A stretch of DNA of 55,081 nt, taken from Nocardia miyunensis NBRC 108239. Lineage in GTDB: Bacteria; Actinomycetota; Actinomycetes; Mycobacteriales; Mycobacteriaceae. This document shows, one piece after another, positions 1-7,259 of this stretch. Location: assembly GCF_001613065.1 (NCBI RefSeq), contig NZ_BDBQ01000004.1, forward strand, positions 1 through 55,081, in the 5' to 3' direction. Position 1 is the first letter of the stretch; each line of letters begins with the position of its first letter. Below the pieces are notes generated by a model. That model saw only the letters and a program-made list of their open reading frames with translations, was not told the origin of the DNA and made no database searches. The translations under genes were made by a program, and so were the position numbers.

Positions 1-281
1 GGGCCCTCGCGGTACGGCGCGGGCCGCTGCGTCGGGGCCCAACCGCGATCCGGTCCCGGGCGAGGTCCGCGACCGCGCGGCGGAGGCGGTGGGGATTGCG
101 GACCGCCCTGTGACCAGGCCAGCGGCTGTTGCCCCCGCGCATCGCGGCGCATCACCTGAGTGGGCTCGCGCGGCGGTTCACCCTGCCCGCCCGGCATCGG
201 CCCGCGCATGCCGGGCCCGTTCGGCGGGACCCGGCGCATCCGTGGATCCCGCGGATCGTACGGGGGTCGCTCGCCGTTCAT
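1..281 (-). CDS. N-terminus of a proline-rich protein (runs off left edge)
   Basis: A minus-strand reading frame opens at an ATG at 281 and stays open to the window edge, so only about 93 N-terminal residues are present. The peptide begins MNGERPPYDPRDPRMRR and is rich in Pro, Arg, Gly and Gln, the disordered cytoplasmic N-terminus typical of actinobacterial membrane proteins such as LytR-CpsA-Psr enzymes or penicillin-binding proteins. Its place beyond the Rv3839-like gene makes an LCP protein (Rv3840 position) conceivable, but no domain is visible. A -10-like TACTAT (289-294) ends 7 nt before the ATG, suggesting a leaderless transcript. It lies 33 bp downstream of the CPBP gene on the same strand. 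No downstream sequence is available to test function. Confidence 0.55.
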   Translation of the reverse strand, partial: MNGERPPYDPRDPRMRRVPPNGPGMRGPMPGGQGEPPREPTQVMRRDARGQQPLAWSQGGPQSPPPPPRGRGPRPGPDRGWAPTQRPAPYREG

Positions 282-288
282 CTCCGCG

Positions 289-294
289 ATAGTA
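289..294 (-). promoter_or_regulatory. -10-like element of the left-edge gene
   Basis: On the minus strand TACTAT lies 7 nt upstream of the ATG at 281, the spacing expected for transcription starting at the start codon. No convincing -35 is seen. Confidence 0.35.
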
Positions 295-313
295 ACGGGA
301 GAAGCTGAGCGTT

Positions 314-1108
314 TCAGGGCAGCCAGGAGACATGGCCGTGCAGCACGGTGTAACCGATGTAAGCGACCGAATCGATTGTGGCGTGGGCCACAATCAATGG
401 CCACAGGCGATTGGTGCGCTGCCAGAATGTGCCGAAGATCAAGCCCATCACCAGATTTCCGAGGCCGCCGCCGAGGCCCTGGTAGAGGTGATAGCTGCCG
501 CGCAGCAGGGCCGAGGCGAGCAGGGAGCGGTTCGGCGACCAGTCCAATTGCCGCAGCCGAGTGATCATGTAGGCCACCACGATCAGCTCCTCGGCGACGG
601 CATTGGCCACCGCGGAAAGGATCAGCGCGGGCAGTCGCCACCAGTGATCACCCAGGGAACTGGGCACGATGGTGACGCTCAACCCGAGCGCGTGCGCGAT
701 CAGATACAGCCCCAGGCCCGGCAGGCCGATCACGGCCGCGAGTGCCAGCGCGGGAAGGACATCGTGGCGCAACCGAATTCGCGCCAGACCGATGAGCCGA
801 GGCCCGAATCCGCTGCGCCACAACAGATACAGCCCGAGCGCACCCCACCCCAGCAACCGCAGCACACTCAACAGCTGGAACAGCAGATCGATGGTCGACT
901 GTGTGGCTCGCGACGGATTCAGCGCCACCGACTGCCCGCCGATCCCGCCCGGCGCCAGCGCACTCTCCAGCAGCGACAGCGCCGCACTGGCCCCGCTCAG
1001 CCCGAACGTGACGACCAGAACGACCAGAATCTCGATCCGGACGGCCCGCCGCTCCCCATCGGAGGCGGGCGCAGGCCACACCGGAACAGCATCAGCAGCC
1101 GAATCCAT
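314..1108 (-). CDS. CPBP family intramembrane protease-like protein
   Basis: 264-residue polytopic membrane protein with about seven hydrophobic segments. It carries the CPBP (Abi) signature: a Glu pair near residues 173-174 (AEELIVV), a histidine near 207 (SYHLYQG) and a C-terminal AHATID motif near 241. The usual EExxxR arginine is replaced by Val, which I recall as common in actinobacterial members. Family members are membrane-embedded metal-dependent proteases or bacteriocin self-immunity proteins; the substrate here is unknown. The ATG at 1108 is preceded by a GGCGGG ribosome-binding stretch. The left-edge gene follows in the same direction, so the two could be co-transcribed. Family assignment is firm, function is not. 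Confidence 0.85.
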   Translation of the reverse strand: MDSAADAVPVWPAPASDGERRAVRIEILVVLVVTFGLSGASAALSLLESALAPGGIGGQSVALNPSRATQSTIDLLFQLLSVLRLLGWGALGLYLLWRSGFGPRLIGLARIRLRHDVLPALALAAVIGLPGLGLYLIAHALGLSVTIVPSSLGDHWWRLPALILSAVANAVAEELIVVAYMITRLRQLDWSPNRSLLASALLRGSYHLYQGLGGGLGNLVMGLIFGTFWQRTNRLWPLIVAHATIDSVAYIGYTVLHGHVSWLP

Positions 1109-1427
1109 CCCGCCAATCTAATCGGGGCGCACCCGCCCCTGGTCGCGCCCGGGTTGCCTGCCATGCCCGGCGATGAATGGCATCGGCCGGTGCGACTGTT
1201 CATCCGATGCGATTTCTGGCCACGGCACTGCCCGGATTCATCGACGACAGAGCCGTCACCGATCTCCACGCGATCTCTCCGATGAGTACGCCCCGTCCGG
1301 GTTCACCGGCATCGCGGCCGGTGGGTACGCCGAATTCTCCCGCTGTGGGGTCGAAAATGCTTCGAGAGCAATGGAATTCGTGAGCGCAAAGCCGTTGTGG
1401 GTCGTGGGTGGGCATGCGTCCCCGTGG
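1109..1427. other. Intergenic stretch without a supported gene
   Basis: Between the ends of two minus-strand genes. Short open frames exist on both strands but none has protein-like composition, a convincing start or a recognisable domain. Presumably holds the CPBP gene promoter; no clear -10/-35 pair or terminator seen. Confidence 0.5.
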
Positions 1428-2192
1428 CTACATGTGGCGCATGCCGTGCAGGAACGGGCAGCCGACGAGGATTCGCACTGCGCGGCTGAGGGATTGGACG
1501 TCTTCCACGGGAGTCTGGAAGGACAGCCGGACGTCGTGGTCCTCCTCGCTGGTCTCGACGCGCAGGCTGATGCCGTAGCGGTCGATCGCGAGGGGGTGGA
1601 TCGCGCCGCCGCGCAGGCGGGTCGGCAGGTGGCGGGCGAGCTGGGCGACGACGTCGGCGTGGTCGGCGTCCATATGCTGCAGCCAGGCCGCCTCGAGTTC
1701 CCAGAACGGATCGGGCCGGGCCTCGCGCAGGTCCGCGTGGCAGACCGATTCCGCGCCGGTCGAATCCGCCAGCACCGCGGAATTGATCATCAGGCGCAGC
1801 AGGGTCGTGGTGTGCCCGACGTCGAGCAGGGCCGGATGCGGATGGTCCTCGGCGACGGACGAGGCGAGCAGACGCTGCGTCCCGGCGGGGACCGCGCGCA
1901 CGCGACCGCGCAGCCAGACCAGCGCGCGCACCGGCTCCCGCAGCGGCAGTGGCGTGCGATCGGTGAGTTCGAGAACAGCCTGGACGCCGCCCTCGCCACC
2001 GCGTGCCGCGGCGTGGACCGCGGGTGAGTCCATCGGCACCGCGACCACCGCGTCACCGCACTGGCGGAGGTGGTGGACCGTGATCGTCGCGGGATCGATT
2101 CCGGGCAGGGCGAGCATCGCGTGATCGGCATGCACGCAGGCGTTGCGGATCCGTTCGGCGGTGGACGGCGCGAGGGTCGGATTCGGTCGCAT
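1428..2192 (-). CDS. DUF2470 / haem-utilisation-like protein, probably iron-regulated
   Basis: 254-residue soluble protein. The C-terminal third (roughly residues 160-250) has the DUF2470 look: a conserved helix AWLQHMDADHADVV followed by a short beta region. The N-terminal half (ADHAMLALPGIDPATIT) resembles the split-barrel part of HugZ-like haem-utilisation proteins. Its neighbours pheA and a histidine phosphatase match M. tuberculosis Rv3837c-Rv3839, and Rv3839 is reported as IdeR-repressed. The ATG at 2192 has a strong GGAGG six bases upstream. A 19-bp iron box (2234-2252) lies 42-60 bp upstream, so expression under iron limitation and a role in haem or iron handling are inferred. Enzymatic activity cannot be deduced. 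Confidence 0.85.
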   Translation of the reverse strand: MRPNPTLAPSTAERIRNACVHADHAMLALPGIDPATITVHHLRQCGDAVVAVPMDSPAVHAAARGGEGGVQAVLELTDRTPLPLREPVRALVWLRGRVRAVPAGTQRLLASSVAEDHPHPALLDVGHTTTLLRLMINSAVLADSTGAESVCHADLREARPDPFWELEAAWLQHMDADHADVVAQLARHLPTRLRGGAIHPLAIDRYGISLRVETSEEDHDVRLSFQTPVEDVQSLSRAVRILVGCPFLHGMRHM

Positions 2193-2233
2193 GCATTACC
2201 TCCAGGGCTGTGGTCCCGGCCACGATGTATTGG

Positions 2234-2252
2234 TTAGGTAAACCTAAGCTAA
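2234..2252. promoter_or_regulatory. IdeR/DtxR-type iron box
   Basis: TTAGGTAAACCTAAGCTAA matches the 19-bp iron-box consensus TTAGGTTAGSCTAACCTAA at about 16 of 19 positions and contains a perfect inverted repeat, TTAGGT-AA-ACCTAA. It sits in the divergent region between the DUF2470 gene and the small gene starting at 2300. From spacing it most likely represses the DUF2470 gene when Fe(II)-IdeR binds. It is about 36 bp from the putative -10 of the plus-strand gene. Confidence 0.8.
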
Positions 2253-2287
2253 GTGAATATGCCCGGTTGTGCAAGCATTTCGATCGC

Positions 2288-2293
2288 TACGGT
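2288..2293 (+). promoter_or_regulatory. -10-like element for the gene starting at 2300
   Basis: TACGGT ends 6 nt before the GTG at 2300, consistent with a leaderless transcript. Confidence 0.35.
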
Positions 2294-2299
2294 GGAAAT

Positions 2300-2740
2300 G
2301 TGCCGCACGATTCCACCGCCCACGAACCGGTTCCGCTGACGTTGTCCATGCCCGCCGCGCCGCGGGCCGATCTGACGGACGCGCTGGTCCGGCCGCTGTC
2401 CGAGGTTCCGGGAGCGCCGGTGCTCGACGCCGGACTGCCCGATGTCGAGGTGGCCGAATTCCTCGTCATGGCCGCGCATTCCGCCGGCGGATTCGTCGCC
2501 CGCACCGATTCCGGGGAGCGGGCCGTCGGCGTGGTCGCCGCCACGGTCGCCGCGCTGTGCGGCGAGGACATCCGCCGCGCCCTGACCCATCCGGATCTCG
2601 AATTCCTGCGCGGCCTGGGCCCGGGGGCGGTGGAGGCGTTGCGCGGCGTGCTGCTGGCAATCGAGTCCGAAACGCCCGATGCCGTCGCGAAAGCCCTGGA
2701 AGTGCTGCAAACTCCGAGCCCACCGGCCACCGGTCGGTAA
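2300..2740 (+). CDS. Hypothetical helical protein upstream of pheA
   Basis: 146 residues from the GTG at 2300 (MPHDSTAHEPV). This start is preferred because residues upstream of it lack coding character and overlap the iron-box region, and a -10-like TACGGT sits just ahead. The protein is Ala/Leu/Val rich and predicted mostly helical, with no signal peptide, membrane segment or motif I recognise. Its stop overlaps the presumed -10 of pheA, 11 bp before the pheA start, so the two genes are tightly packed. The divergent iron box raises the possibility of shared iron control, but the box is placed better for the other gene. Function unknown. Confidence 0.65.
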   Translation: MPHDSTAHEPVPLTLSMPAAPRADLTDALVRPLSEVPGAPVLDAGLPDVEVAEFLVMAAHSAGGFVARTDSGERAVGVVAATVAALCGEDIRRALTHPDLEFLRGLGPGAVEALRGVLLAIESETPDAVAKALEVLQTPSPPATGR

Positions 2741-2743
2741 TGT
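2738..2743 (+). promoter_or_regulatory. -10 element for leaderless pheA
   Basis: TAATGT lies exactly 7 nt before the pheA GTG at 2751 and overlaps the stop codon of the upstream gene, fitting an internal promoter giving a leaderless pheA mRNA. Confidence 0.45.
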
Positions 2744-2750
2744 CGTATCC

Positions 2751-3671
2751 GTGCCGCGTATCGCCTATTTCGGACCATCGGGAACGTTCACCGAGATCGC
2801 CCTGATCCGACTCGAGTCCACCGGCGTCTTCGACGAACCGGTCGAGCGGGTCGCCGCGCCCAGTCAGGGCGCGGCGCTGGAGTTGATCCGGGCCGGTGCG
2901 GTCGAGGGTGCGGTGGTGCCGATCGAGAGTTCGGTGGAGGGGTCGATCTCGCCGACGCTCGACGCGCTCGCCCTTGGGCCGCGGTTGCAGATCGTCGCCG
3001 AGACCGAACTCGACGTCGCCTTCACGATCGTCGCCCGGGCGGGTATCACGCTCGCCGATGTGCGTACCGTCGCCGCGTATCCGGTGGCCGCGGCGCAGGT
3101 CCGGGGCTGGCTGGACGAGCATCTGCCGCAGGCCTCGATGTACACCTCGGCCTCCAATGCCGCGGCAGCCGAGGACGTCGTGGCCGGACATGCCGATGCG
3201 GCGGTCTCGACCACGCTGGCAGGGGAGCGGCTGGGGCTGGCGGTCCTGGCGTCGGGCGTGGCCGATCACGATCAGGCCGTCACCCGATTCGTCCTGGTCA
3301 CGCGGCCACGGCAGGCCCCGCCGCGCACCGGCGTCGACCGGACCTCGCTGGTCGTGCTGGAACTGGCCAACGAACCGGGTTCGCTGATGCGGGTTTTCGC
3401 CGAATTCGCCACGCGCGGAGTCGATCTGACCCGCATCGAATCCCGGCCGACCCGCACCGGAATGGGCACGTACCGGTTCTATCTGGACTGTGTCGGCCAT
3501 ATCGACGACATCGCCGTCGCCGAGGCACTCAAGGCGCTGCATCGGACTGCGGGGCGGATCCGCTTTCTCGGATCGTGGCCCGCGAGCTCGCCCACCGGAG
3601 CGCCACCACCGCCCGACGAACCCGCCGCGGCATGGCTCGCGGATCTGAAGAAGGGAACGGCCGATCTATGA
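2751..3671 (+). CDS. pheA: Prephenate dehydratase
   Basis: 306 residues; converts prephenate to phenylpyruvate in phenylalanine synthesis, in the cytoplasm. The N-terminus RIAYFGPSGTFTEIA is the canonical dehydratase start; the catalytic-domain signature ends with a TRF motif (AVTRFVLV) near residue 185. The C-terminal ACT domain (about 200-285) carries the ESRP phenylalanine-binding motif (LTRIESRPTRTGMG), so feedback control by phenylalanine is expected. Length matches actinobacterial monofunctional PheA; no chorismate mutase domain. GTG start chosen from the family N-terminus and the -10 seven bases upstream. The stop overlaps the ATG of the next gene (ATGA), so translation is probably coupled. 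Confidence 0.97.
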   Translation: MPRIAYFGPSGTFTEIALIRLESTGVFDEPVERVAAPSQGAALELIRAGAVEGAVVPIESSVEGSISPTLDALALGPRLQIVAETELDVAFTIVARAGITLADVRTVAAYPVAAAQVRGWLDEHLPQASMYTSASNAAAAEDVVAGHADAAVSTTLAGERLGLAVLASGVADHDQAVTRFVLVTRPRQAPPRTGVDRTSLVVLELANEPGSLMRVFAEFATRGVDLTRIESRPTRTGMGTYRFYLDCVGHIDDIAVAEALKALHRTAGRIRFLGSWPASSPTGAPPPPDEPAAAWLADLKKGTADL

Positions 3672-4342
3672 GCGGCAGGCTCGTCCTGGTGCGGCACGGT
3701 GAAACCGAGGGAAACGTCGCCAAAATTCTCGACACCCGGGTGCCGGGCCGCCCGCTCACCGAACGTGGTGTGGCACAGGCGAAGGCATTCGGCGCCGCAC
3801 TCACCGCACCGCCGCGCAGACTGTTCAGCTCGCAGGCGCTGCGGGCCCGGCAGACCGCACAGCACATCGAATCGGTGACCGGGGCGCCCGCGCAGGCGCT
3901 GGACGGTCTGGCCGAGGTGTTCGTCGGCGAGCTGGACGGCAGCAGTTCCGAGGCGGCGCACGAACTCTTCCAGACCATCTACAAGTCCTGGCACCTGGGC
4001 GAACTGGATCGGCGGGTGCCCGGCGGCGAGACCGGCCGCGAGGTGCTGGACCGGTACCTGCCTGTGCTGGAAGAGCTTCGGCGGACCTATCTGTCCACGG
4101 GCGAGGACGGCGACATCCTGGTCGTCAGCCATGGCGCGGCCATGCGCCTGGCCGGTAGGACCCTGGGCGGTGTCACCCCGCCCTTCACCACGAACAACCA
4201 TCTGGACAACACCGAGACGATCGAGCTGGTACCGCGTTACGCCGGAACCGAATTCCTCGGATGGGAGTGCGCGCGCTGGGGCCGCTTCACCCCGCCGTTC
4301 GGCGGGGATGCCGAGCCGGACGCCGACAATCCGATGGGTTGA
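3668..4342 (+). CDS. Histidine phosphatase (phosphoglycerate mutase-like)
   Basis: 224 residues. The N-terminal LVLVRHGETEGN contains the catalytic RHG motif with the phosphorylated histidine near residue 10; the second catalytic histidine is in VVSHGAAMRLA. This places it in branch 1 of the histidine phosphatase superfamily, whose members dephosphorylate small phospho-metabolites; true cofactor-dependent phosphoglycerate mutase is less likely because the protein is short. It matches the Rv3837c position next to pheA. The ATG overlaps the pheA stop by 4 nt, and the region upstream in frame is pheA sequence, which fixes the start. Substrate unknown; co-expression with pheA is likely. Confidence 0.9.
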   Translation: MSGRLVLVRHGETEGNVAKILDTRVPGRPLTERGVAQAKAFGAALTAPPRRLFSSQALRARQTAQHIESVTGAPAQALDGLAEVFVGELDGSSSEAAHELFQTIYKSWHLGELDRRVPGGETGREVLDRYLPVLEELRRTYLSTGEDGDILVVSHGAAMRLAGRTLGGVTPPFTTNNHLDNTETIELVPRYAGTEFLGWECARWGRFTPPFGGDAEPDADNPMG

Positions 4343-4354
4343 GCACCCGCGGAC

Positions 4355-5152
4355 TCAGATCGCCCCCGCGGGCGGATTGAATTCCGCACGCAGCGGGAGC
4401 TTTTCGATGAGGTCCTTGATCGCCGTACGCAGCCGCCCGGGGGTGCCCGTCGCCAGTGATGTCCACTGCACGTCGTCCTCGGAGCGGGTGGTGGTCGTGA
4501 TGAACCGGCCGTTGCGGGTGTTGAACACGGCGACCGCGCCGTCCGCGATATCGCGGCTGCCGTCGCCGTAGATCACGCCGACGATCGAGACGTGCGAGGG
4601 CACTTCGACCAGTGCCGCGGCCAAGGTCTGCGCATCACGCGGCGGGCGGCCCACCCGGCTCAAGCGCTGCGCGGTGGCATTGCTGTCGCCGGCGTCGTTG
4701 AGAATGGGTTGCAGATCCTCGGTGAGCACGTTCATACCCTCGAGCTCGAGCGGATCGGCCGGACCCAGTGCGGCGAGGATGGTGCCGGGCAGATCGTGCG
4801 ATGCCTCGCTGATGACGTAGGTGTCGGGCCCGCGCAGGGCGACGACCTCCAGCTCGTCACCCTTGGCGATGCACATCCGGTTCACCAGCTGGCCGACGTA
4901 CCAGCGCACGGCGATGGCCCAGTGCGGCCGGTCGAGTGCCCGCAGCCGATCTTCCAGATCCCGGTGCACGAACTCACCGTCCAGAAGATCGCGCGCCGCG
5001 AGCGACTCGGCGGCCGCATCGAACGCCTCTTTACGCCTGACGTCGCTGTCGTACCTGGCAAAGGTGTCCAGTACGACCGGAACCTGGCTGATCTGCAATT
5101 TATCCAGCAGGAATTGCATCTCGTCCAGCGTCAGCACAACAGATTCGAGCAT
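4355..5152 (-). CDS. EspG-family type VII secretion chaperone
   Basis: 265 residues from the ATG at 5152 (MLESVVLTLDEMQFLLDKL); a longer frame to 5185 exists but would reach the PPE stop. The sequence shows the EspG pattern: N-terminal beta-strand and helix with LTLDE, a long middle region with RYVxxLVNR-like segments (VRWYVGQLVNRMCIAKGDELEVV), and a C-terminal beta-rich part (RFITTTTRSEDDVQWTSLA). EspG proteins are cytosolic chaperones that bind the tip of cognate PE-PPE heterodimers and keep them soluble for ESX secretion. It is the last gene of a PE-PPE-EspG operon, 29 bp after the PPE gene, which strongly supports the call. No ESX core gene is in the window. Confidence 0.88.
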   Translation of the reverse strand: MLESVVLTLDEMQFLLDKLQISQVPVVLDTFARYDSDVRRKEAFDAAAESLAARDLLDGEFVHRDLEDRLRALDRPHWAIAVRWYVGQLVNRMCIAKGDELEVVALRGPDTYVISEASHDLPGTILAALGPADPLELEGMNVLTEDLQPILNDAGDSNATAQRLSRVGRPPRDAQTLAAALVEVPSHVSIVGVIYGDGSRDIADGAVAVFNTRNGRFITTTTRSEDDVQWTSLATGTPGRLRTAIKDLIEKLPLRAEFNPPAGAI

Positions 5153-5181
5153 GGCCCCACCCCGTCCAGCGCCCAGTACCG

Positions 5182-6357
5182 TCACCTAGCGGACTCTGCA
5201 TTCGGGTCGCCCCCGATGACGCCCGCCGCGATGATCCGGCCGTCGTTGAAGTACTCGCCGTGCACCAGCTCGTTCTTGTGCTCGAGCTCTTCCTCCTCCT
5301 CGGCCTGGTTGCCCAGCAACGGATTTCCGCTGCTGACCGGACGGGCCGAGGCGGGCTGCGTGGCGTTGGCGCTCGCCGGAGTGGTCGGCGCGACCTCGGG
5401 CACGTTCGCGGTCGGGAAGTTGGTGCCCAGACCCGCGCCCCAACCCTCCGGGATCTGCAGGCTGCCCGCGCCGTTGCCGATGCCGACCGAGCCGCCGCCC
5501 GCGAACGACACCGCCCGCGTGGCGATGGCGCCGCCGCCGAGACCACCGAGGCCGCCCACCATGGTCGTGGACACGCCCGGGGATGCGGTCGCGGTGGTGT
5601 TGGTGGCCGCCGAGATCGCACTGCCTGCGGCATCGCCGACGGTCGGGACGGCCGTGGTGGCCACCGATCCGGCGACGCCCGCGACCTGGGTCGCGGCATC
5701 GGAGGTACCCGGGCTGGACACCGCCGCCTGTGCGGCGGAGACCGCGTTGGCGACCGGGTTGATATCGGCCTGTACCGCCTGGGCGACATCCAGTGCGCCG
5801 CCGACGGTTCCGGCGCCGACCGCGATCGGCGGCGGCATCATGAAGGCGGCCGGGGTGGCGACCATGAGCGAGGTGGCGGCCTCGTAGGTCTCCATCACCA
5901 GTGCGGCGCGGAGTTGGACCTCCATATACGTGGCCTCCGCGATCTCACCGGCGCCGCACAGATCACCGCCGGTGGTGTGCGCGGCGACGCGGGCCGCGTC
6001 GACGGCCGCGATCTCCGGCGGGCTCGGCATGACCAGTGAGGCGACCGTGTAGGCGGTCACGTTCGCGGCGGCCTTGGCGCCCATGCCGGCCGCCATCGCG
6101 GTCTGCTCGCCACACCAGCCGGTGAAGGCGGTGAGCTGGGCCATCGCGGCGACACCGTTGACACCCAGCAGGCCGACCCCGAGTTCGGCCATCACGCGGG
6201 TGAGCGTCGCGGTGGCGTCGGTCCAGGCCGCGGCCAGACCCGCCCAAGCGGTTCCCGCGGCCACGATCGGCACCCCGTGCGCGCCGAGATTCAGCGTGGC
6301 CGAGTTGATTTCTGCCGGACGGGCTTCCCAGACCACGCCGGTGATTCCAGCAACCAT
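5182..6357 (-). CDS. PPE family protein
   Basis: 391 residues. The first ~170 residues match the PPE domain: WEARPAEINSATLNLG (PAE in place of the name-giving PPE), a helical hairpin LAAAWTDATATLTRVMAEL, and SPPEIAAVDAARVAAH near the end of the domain. The central third is Gly/Ala/Thr rich and low complexity; the C-terminus ends in a charged segment (EEEEELEHKNE) after a Pro/Ala linker. PPE proteins pair with PE proteins and are exported by ESX systems. The PE gene lies 43 bp upstream and an EspG gene 29 bp downstream, all co-directional. The usual mid-domain WxG is not evident. Cargo function unknown. Confidence 0.9.
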   Translation of the reverse strand: MVAGITGVVWEARPAEINSATLNLGAHGVPIVAAGTAWAGLAAAWTDATATLTRVMAELGVGLLGVNGVAAMAQLTAFTGWCGEQTAMAAGMGAKAAANVTAYTVASLVMPSPPEIAAVDAARVAAHTTGGDLCGAGEIAEATYMEVQLRAALVMETYEAATSLMVATPAAFMMPPPIAVGAGTVGGALDVAQAVQADINPVANAVSAAQAAVSSPGTSDAATQVAGVAGSVATTAVPTVGDAAGSAISAATNTTATASPGVSTTMVGGLGGLGGGAIATRAVSFAGGGSVGIGNGAGSLQIPEGWGAGLGTNFPTANVPEVAPTTPASANATQPASARPVSSGNPLLGNQAEEEEELEHKNELVHGEYFNDGRIIAAGVIGGDPNAESAR

Positions 6358-6400
6358 TGTTCTCTTCCCCTGTGGTTGATGTTGAAGTGGTGGTCTCGGA

Positions 6401-6721
6401 TCAGAGCTCGAGCGCCGTCTGGACGGCGGTGATGCCCGCGGCCCGGATGGCGTCCTGCGCGACGTACTCGCTCACCTGGATGCGCAACGTCTGTGCGGCA
6501 TTGCGCAACTCGACGATGCCCTGTGCGATGGAGGCGTCGTGCGTGACCGCGCCCTCGTTGAAGTGGTTGGAGGCCAAGAGCGATACTTCTTCGGCGCCCG
6601 ACGGAATGACGTGTGTGGCCGGGCCGCTCAGCCCCTGGGCCGCGGCCAGGCGATCGGCGAGCAGGTCGAGCTCACCGGCGGCTGCGAGCACGATTTCGGC
6701 ATCGACGTGAACGAGATCCAT
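6401..6721 (-). CDS. PE family protein with YxxxD secretion signal
   Basis: 106 residues, close to the length of a bare PE domain. It has the PE pattern: two long amphipathic helices, the turn VIPSGAEEVSLLASNHF that corresponds to the mycobacterial PxxADEVSxLxAxxF segment, and a C-terminal YVAQD (Y86, D90) that fits the YxxxD/E type VII export signal. No C-terminal extension. AAGGAG lies 8 nt before the ATG at 6721. It opens the PE-PPE-EspG operon, so it is expected to form a heterodimer with the downstream PPE protein and be handed to an ESX machine elsewhere in the genome. Confidence 0.9.
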   Translation of the reverse strand: MDLVHVDAEIVLAAAGELDLLADRLAAAQGLSGPATHVIPSGAEEVSLLASNHFNEGAVTHDASIAQGIVELRNAAQTLRIQVSEYVAQDAIRAAGITAVQTALEL

Positions 6722-6886
6722 GACTCGAACTCCTTCTGGTGGCAGCTATTCAACTGTAGGACCGGCACAGGCCGGGCCTTCGGTGGAACCACGAGAATTC
6801 CCCCTACGAGTTCTTGGACGCGGTTGCCCGCGATCCGGTTCCCTCGAGTCCGAAGTTTACGGGCTCGATGCACCCCGCGGACTAGA

Positions 6887-7240
6887 CTATCCCCATCCCA
6901 GCTCATGCAGTCGGGCTTCGTCAATGCCGAAATAGTGAGCTATCTCATGGATCACGGTGATCGCCACCTCGTTCACGACCTGGTCCGCGTTGTCGCACAT
7001 CCCGAGAATGGGCTCGCGATAGATGGTGACGGTGTCCGGCAGCGCGCCGCCGTACTGGCTGTCGATCCGATCGGTCAGGGCGATGCCCTGGTAGAGGCCG
7101 AGCAGATGCGGATCCTCCGGATTGCGTGATTCGATCAGCACCACCACGTTGTCGATGGCCCGGGTGAGTTCGGACGGGATCAGATCCAGTGCGTCACCGA
7201 CCAATTCCTCGAACCGTTCCGGTGACATCGATACGGTCAT
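6887..7240 (-). CDS. Zincin-like metallopeptidase family protein (Rv3836-like)
   Basis: 117 residues, matching small actinobacterial proteins of the DUF1025/metallopeptidase family. The zinc signature HEIAHYFGID (His98, Glu99, His102, Asp106) is the HExxHxxGxxD form. The protein is too small for a secreted protease and has no signal peptide, so it probably acts in the cytoplasm; no substrate is known for the family to my knowledge. It is 19 bp downstream of the septum-formation-family gene on the same strand, the same pair as Rv3835-Rv3836 next to serS in M. tuberculosis. The ATG at 7240 fits the family N-terminus (MSPERFEELVGDALDLIP). Confidence 0.9.
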   Translation of the reverse strand: MTVSMSPERFEELVGDALDLIPSELTRAIDNVVVLIESRNPEDPHLLGLYQGIALTDRIDSQYGGALPDTVTIYREPILGMCDNADQVVNEVAITVIHEIAHYFGIDEARLHELGWG

Positions 7241-7259
7241 CGCGCTCGGTCCCGCGGAC

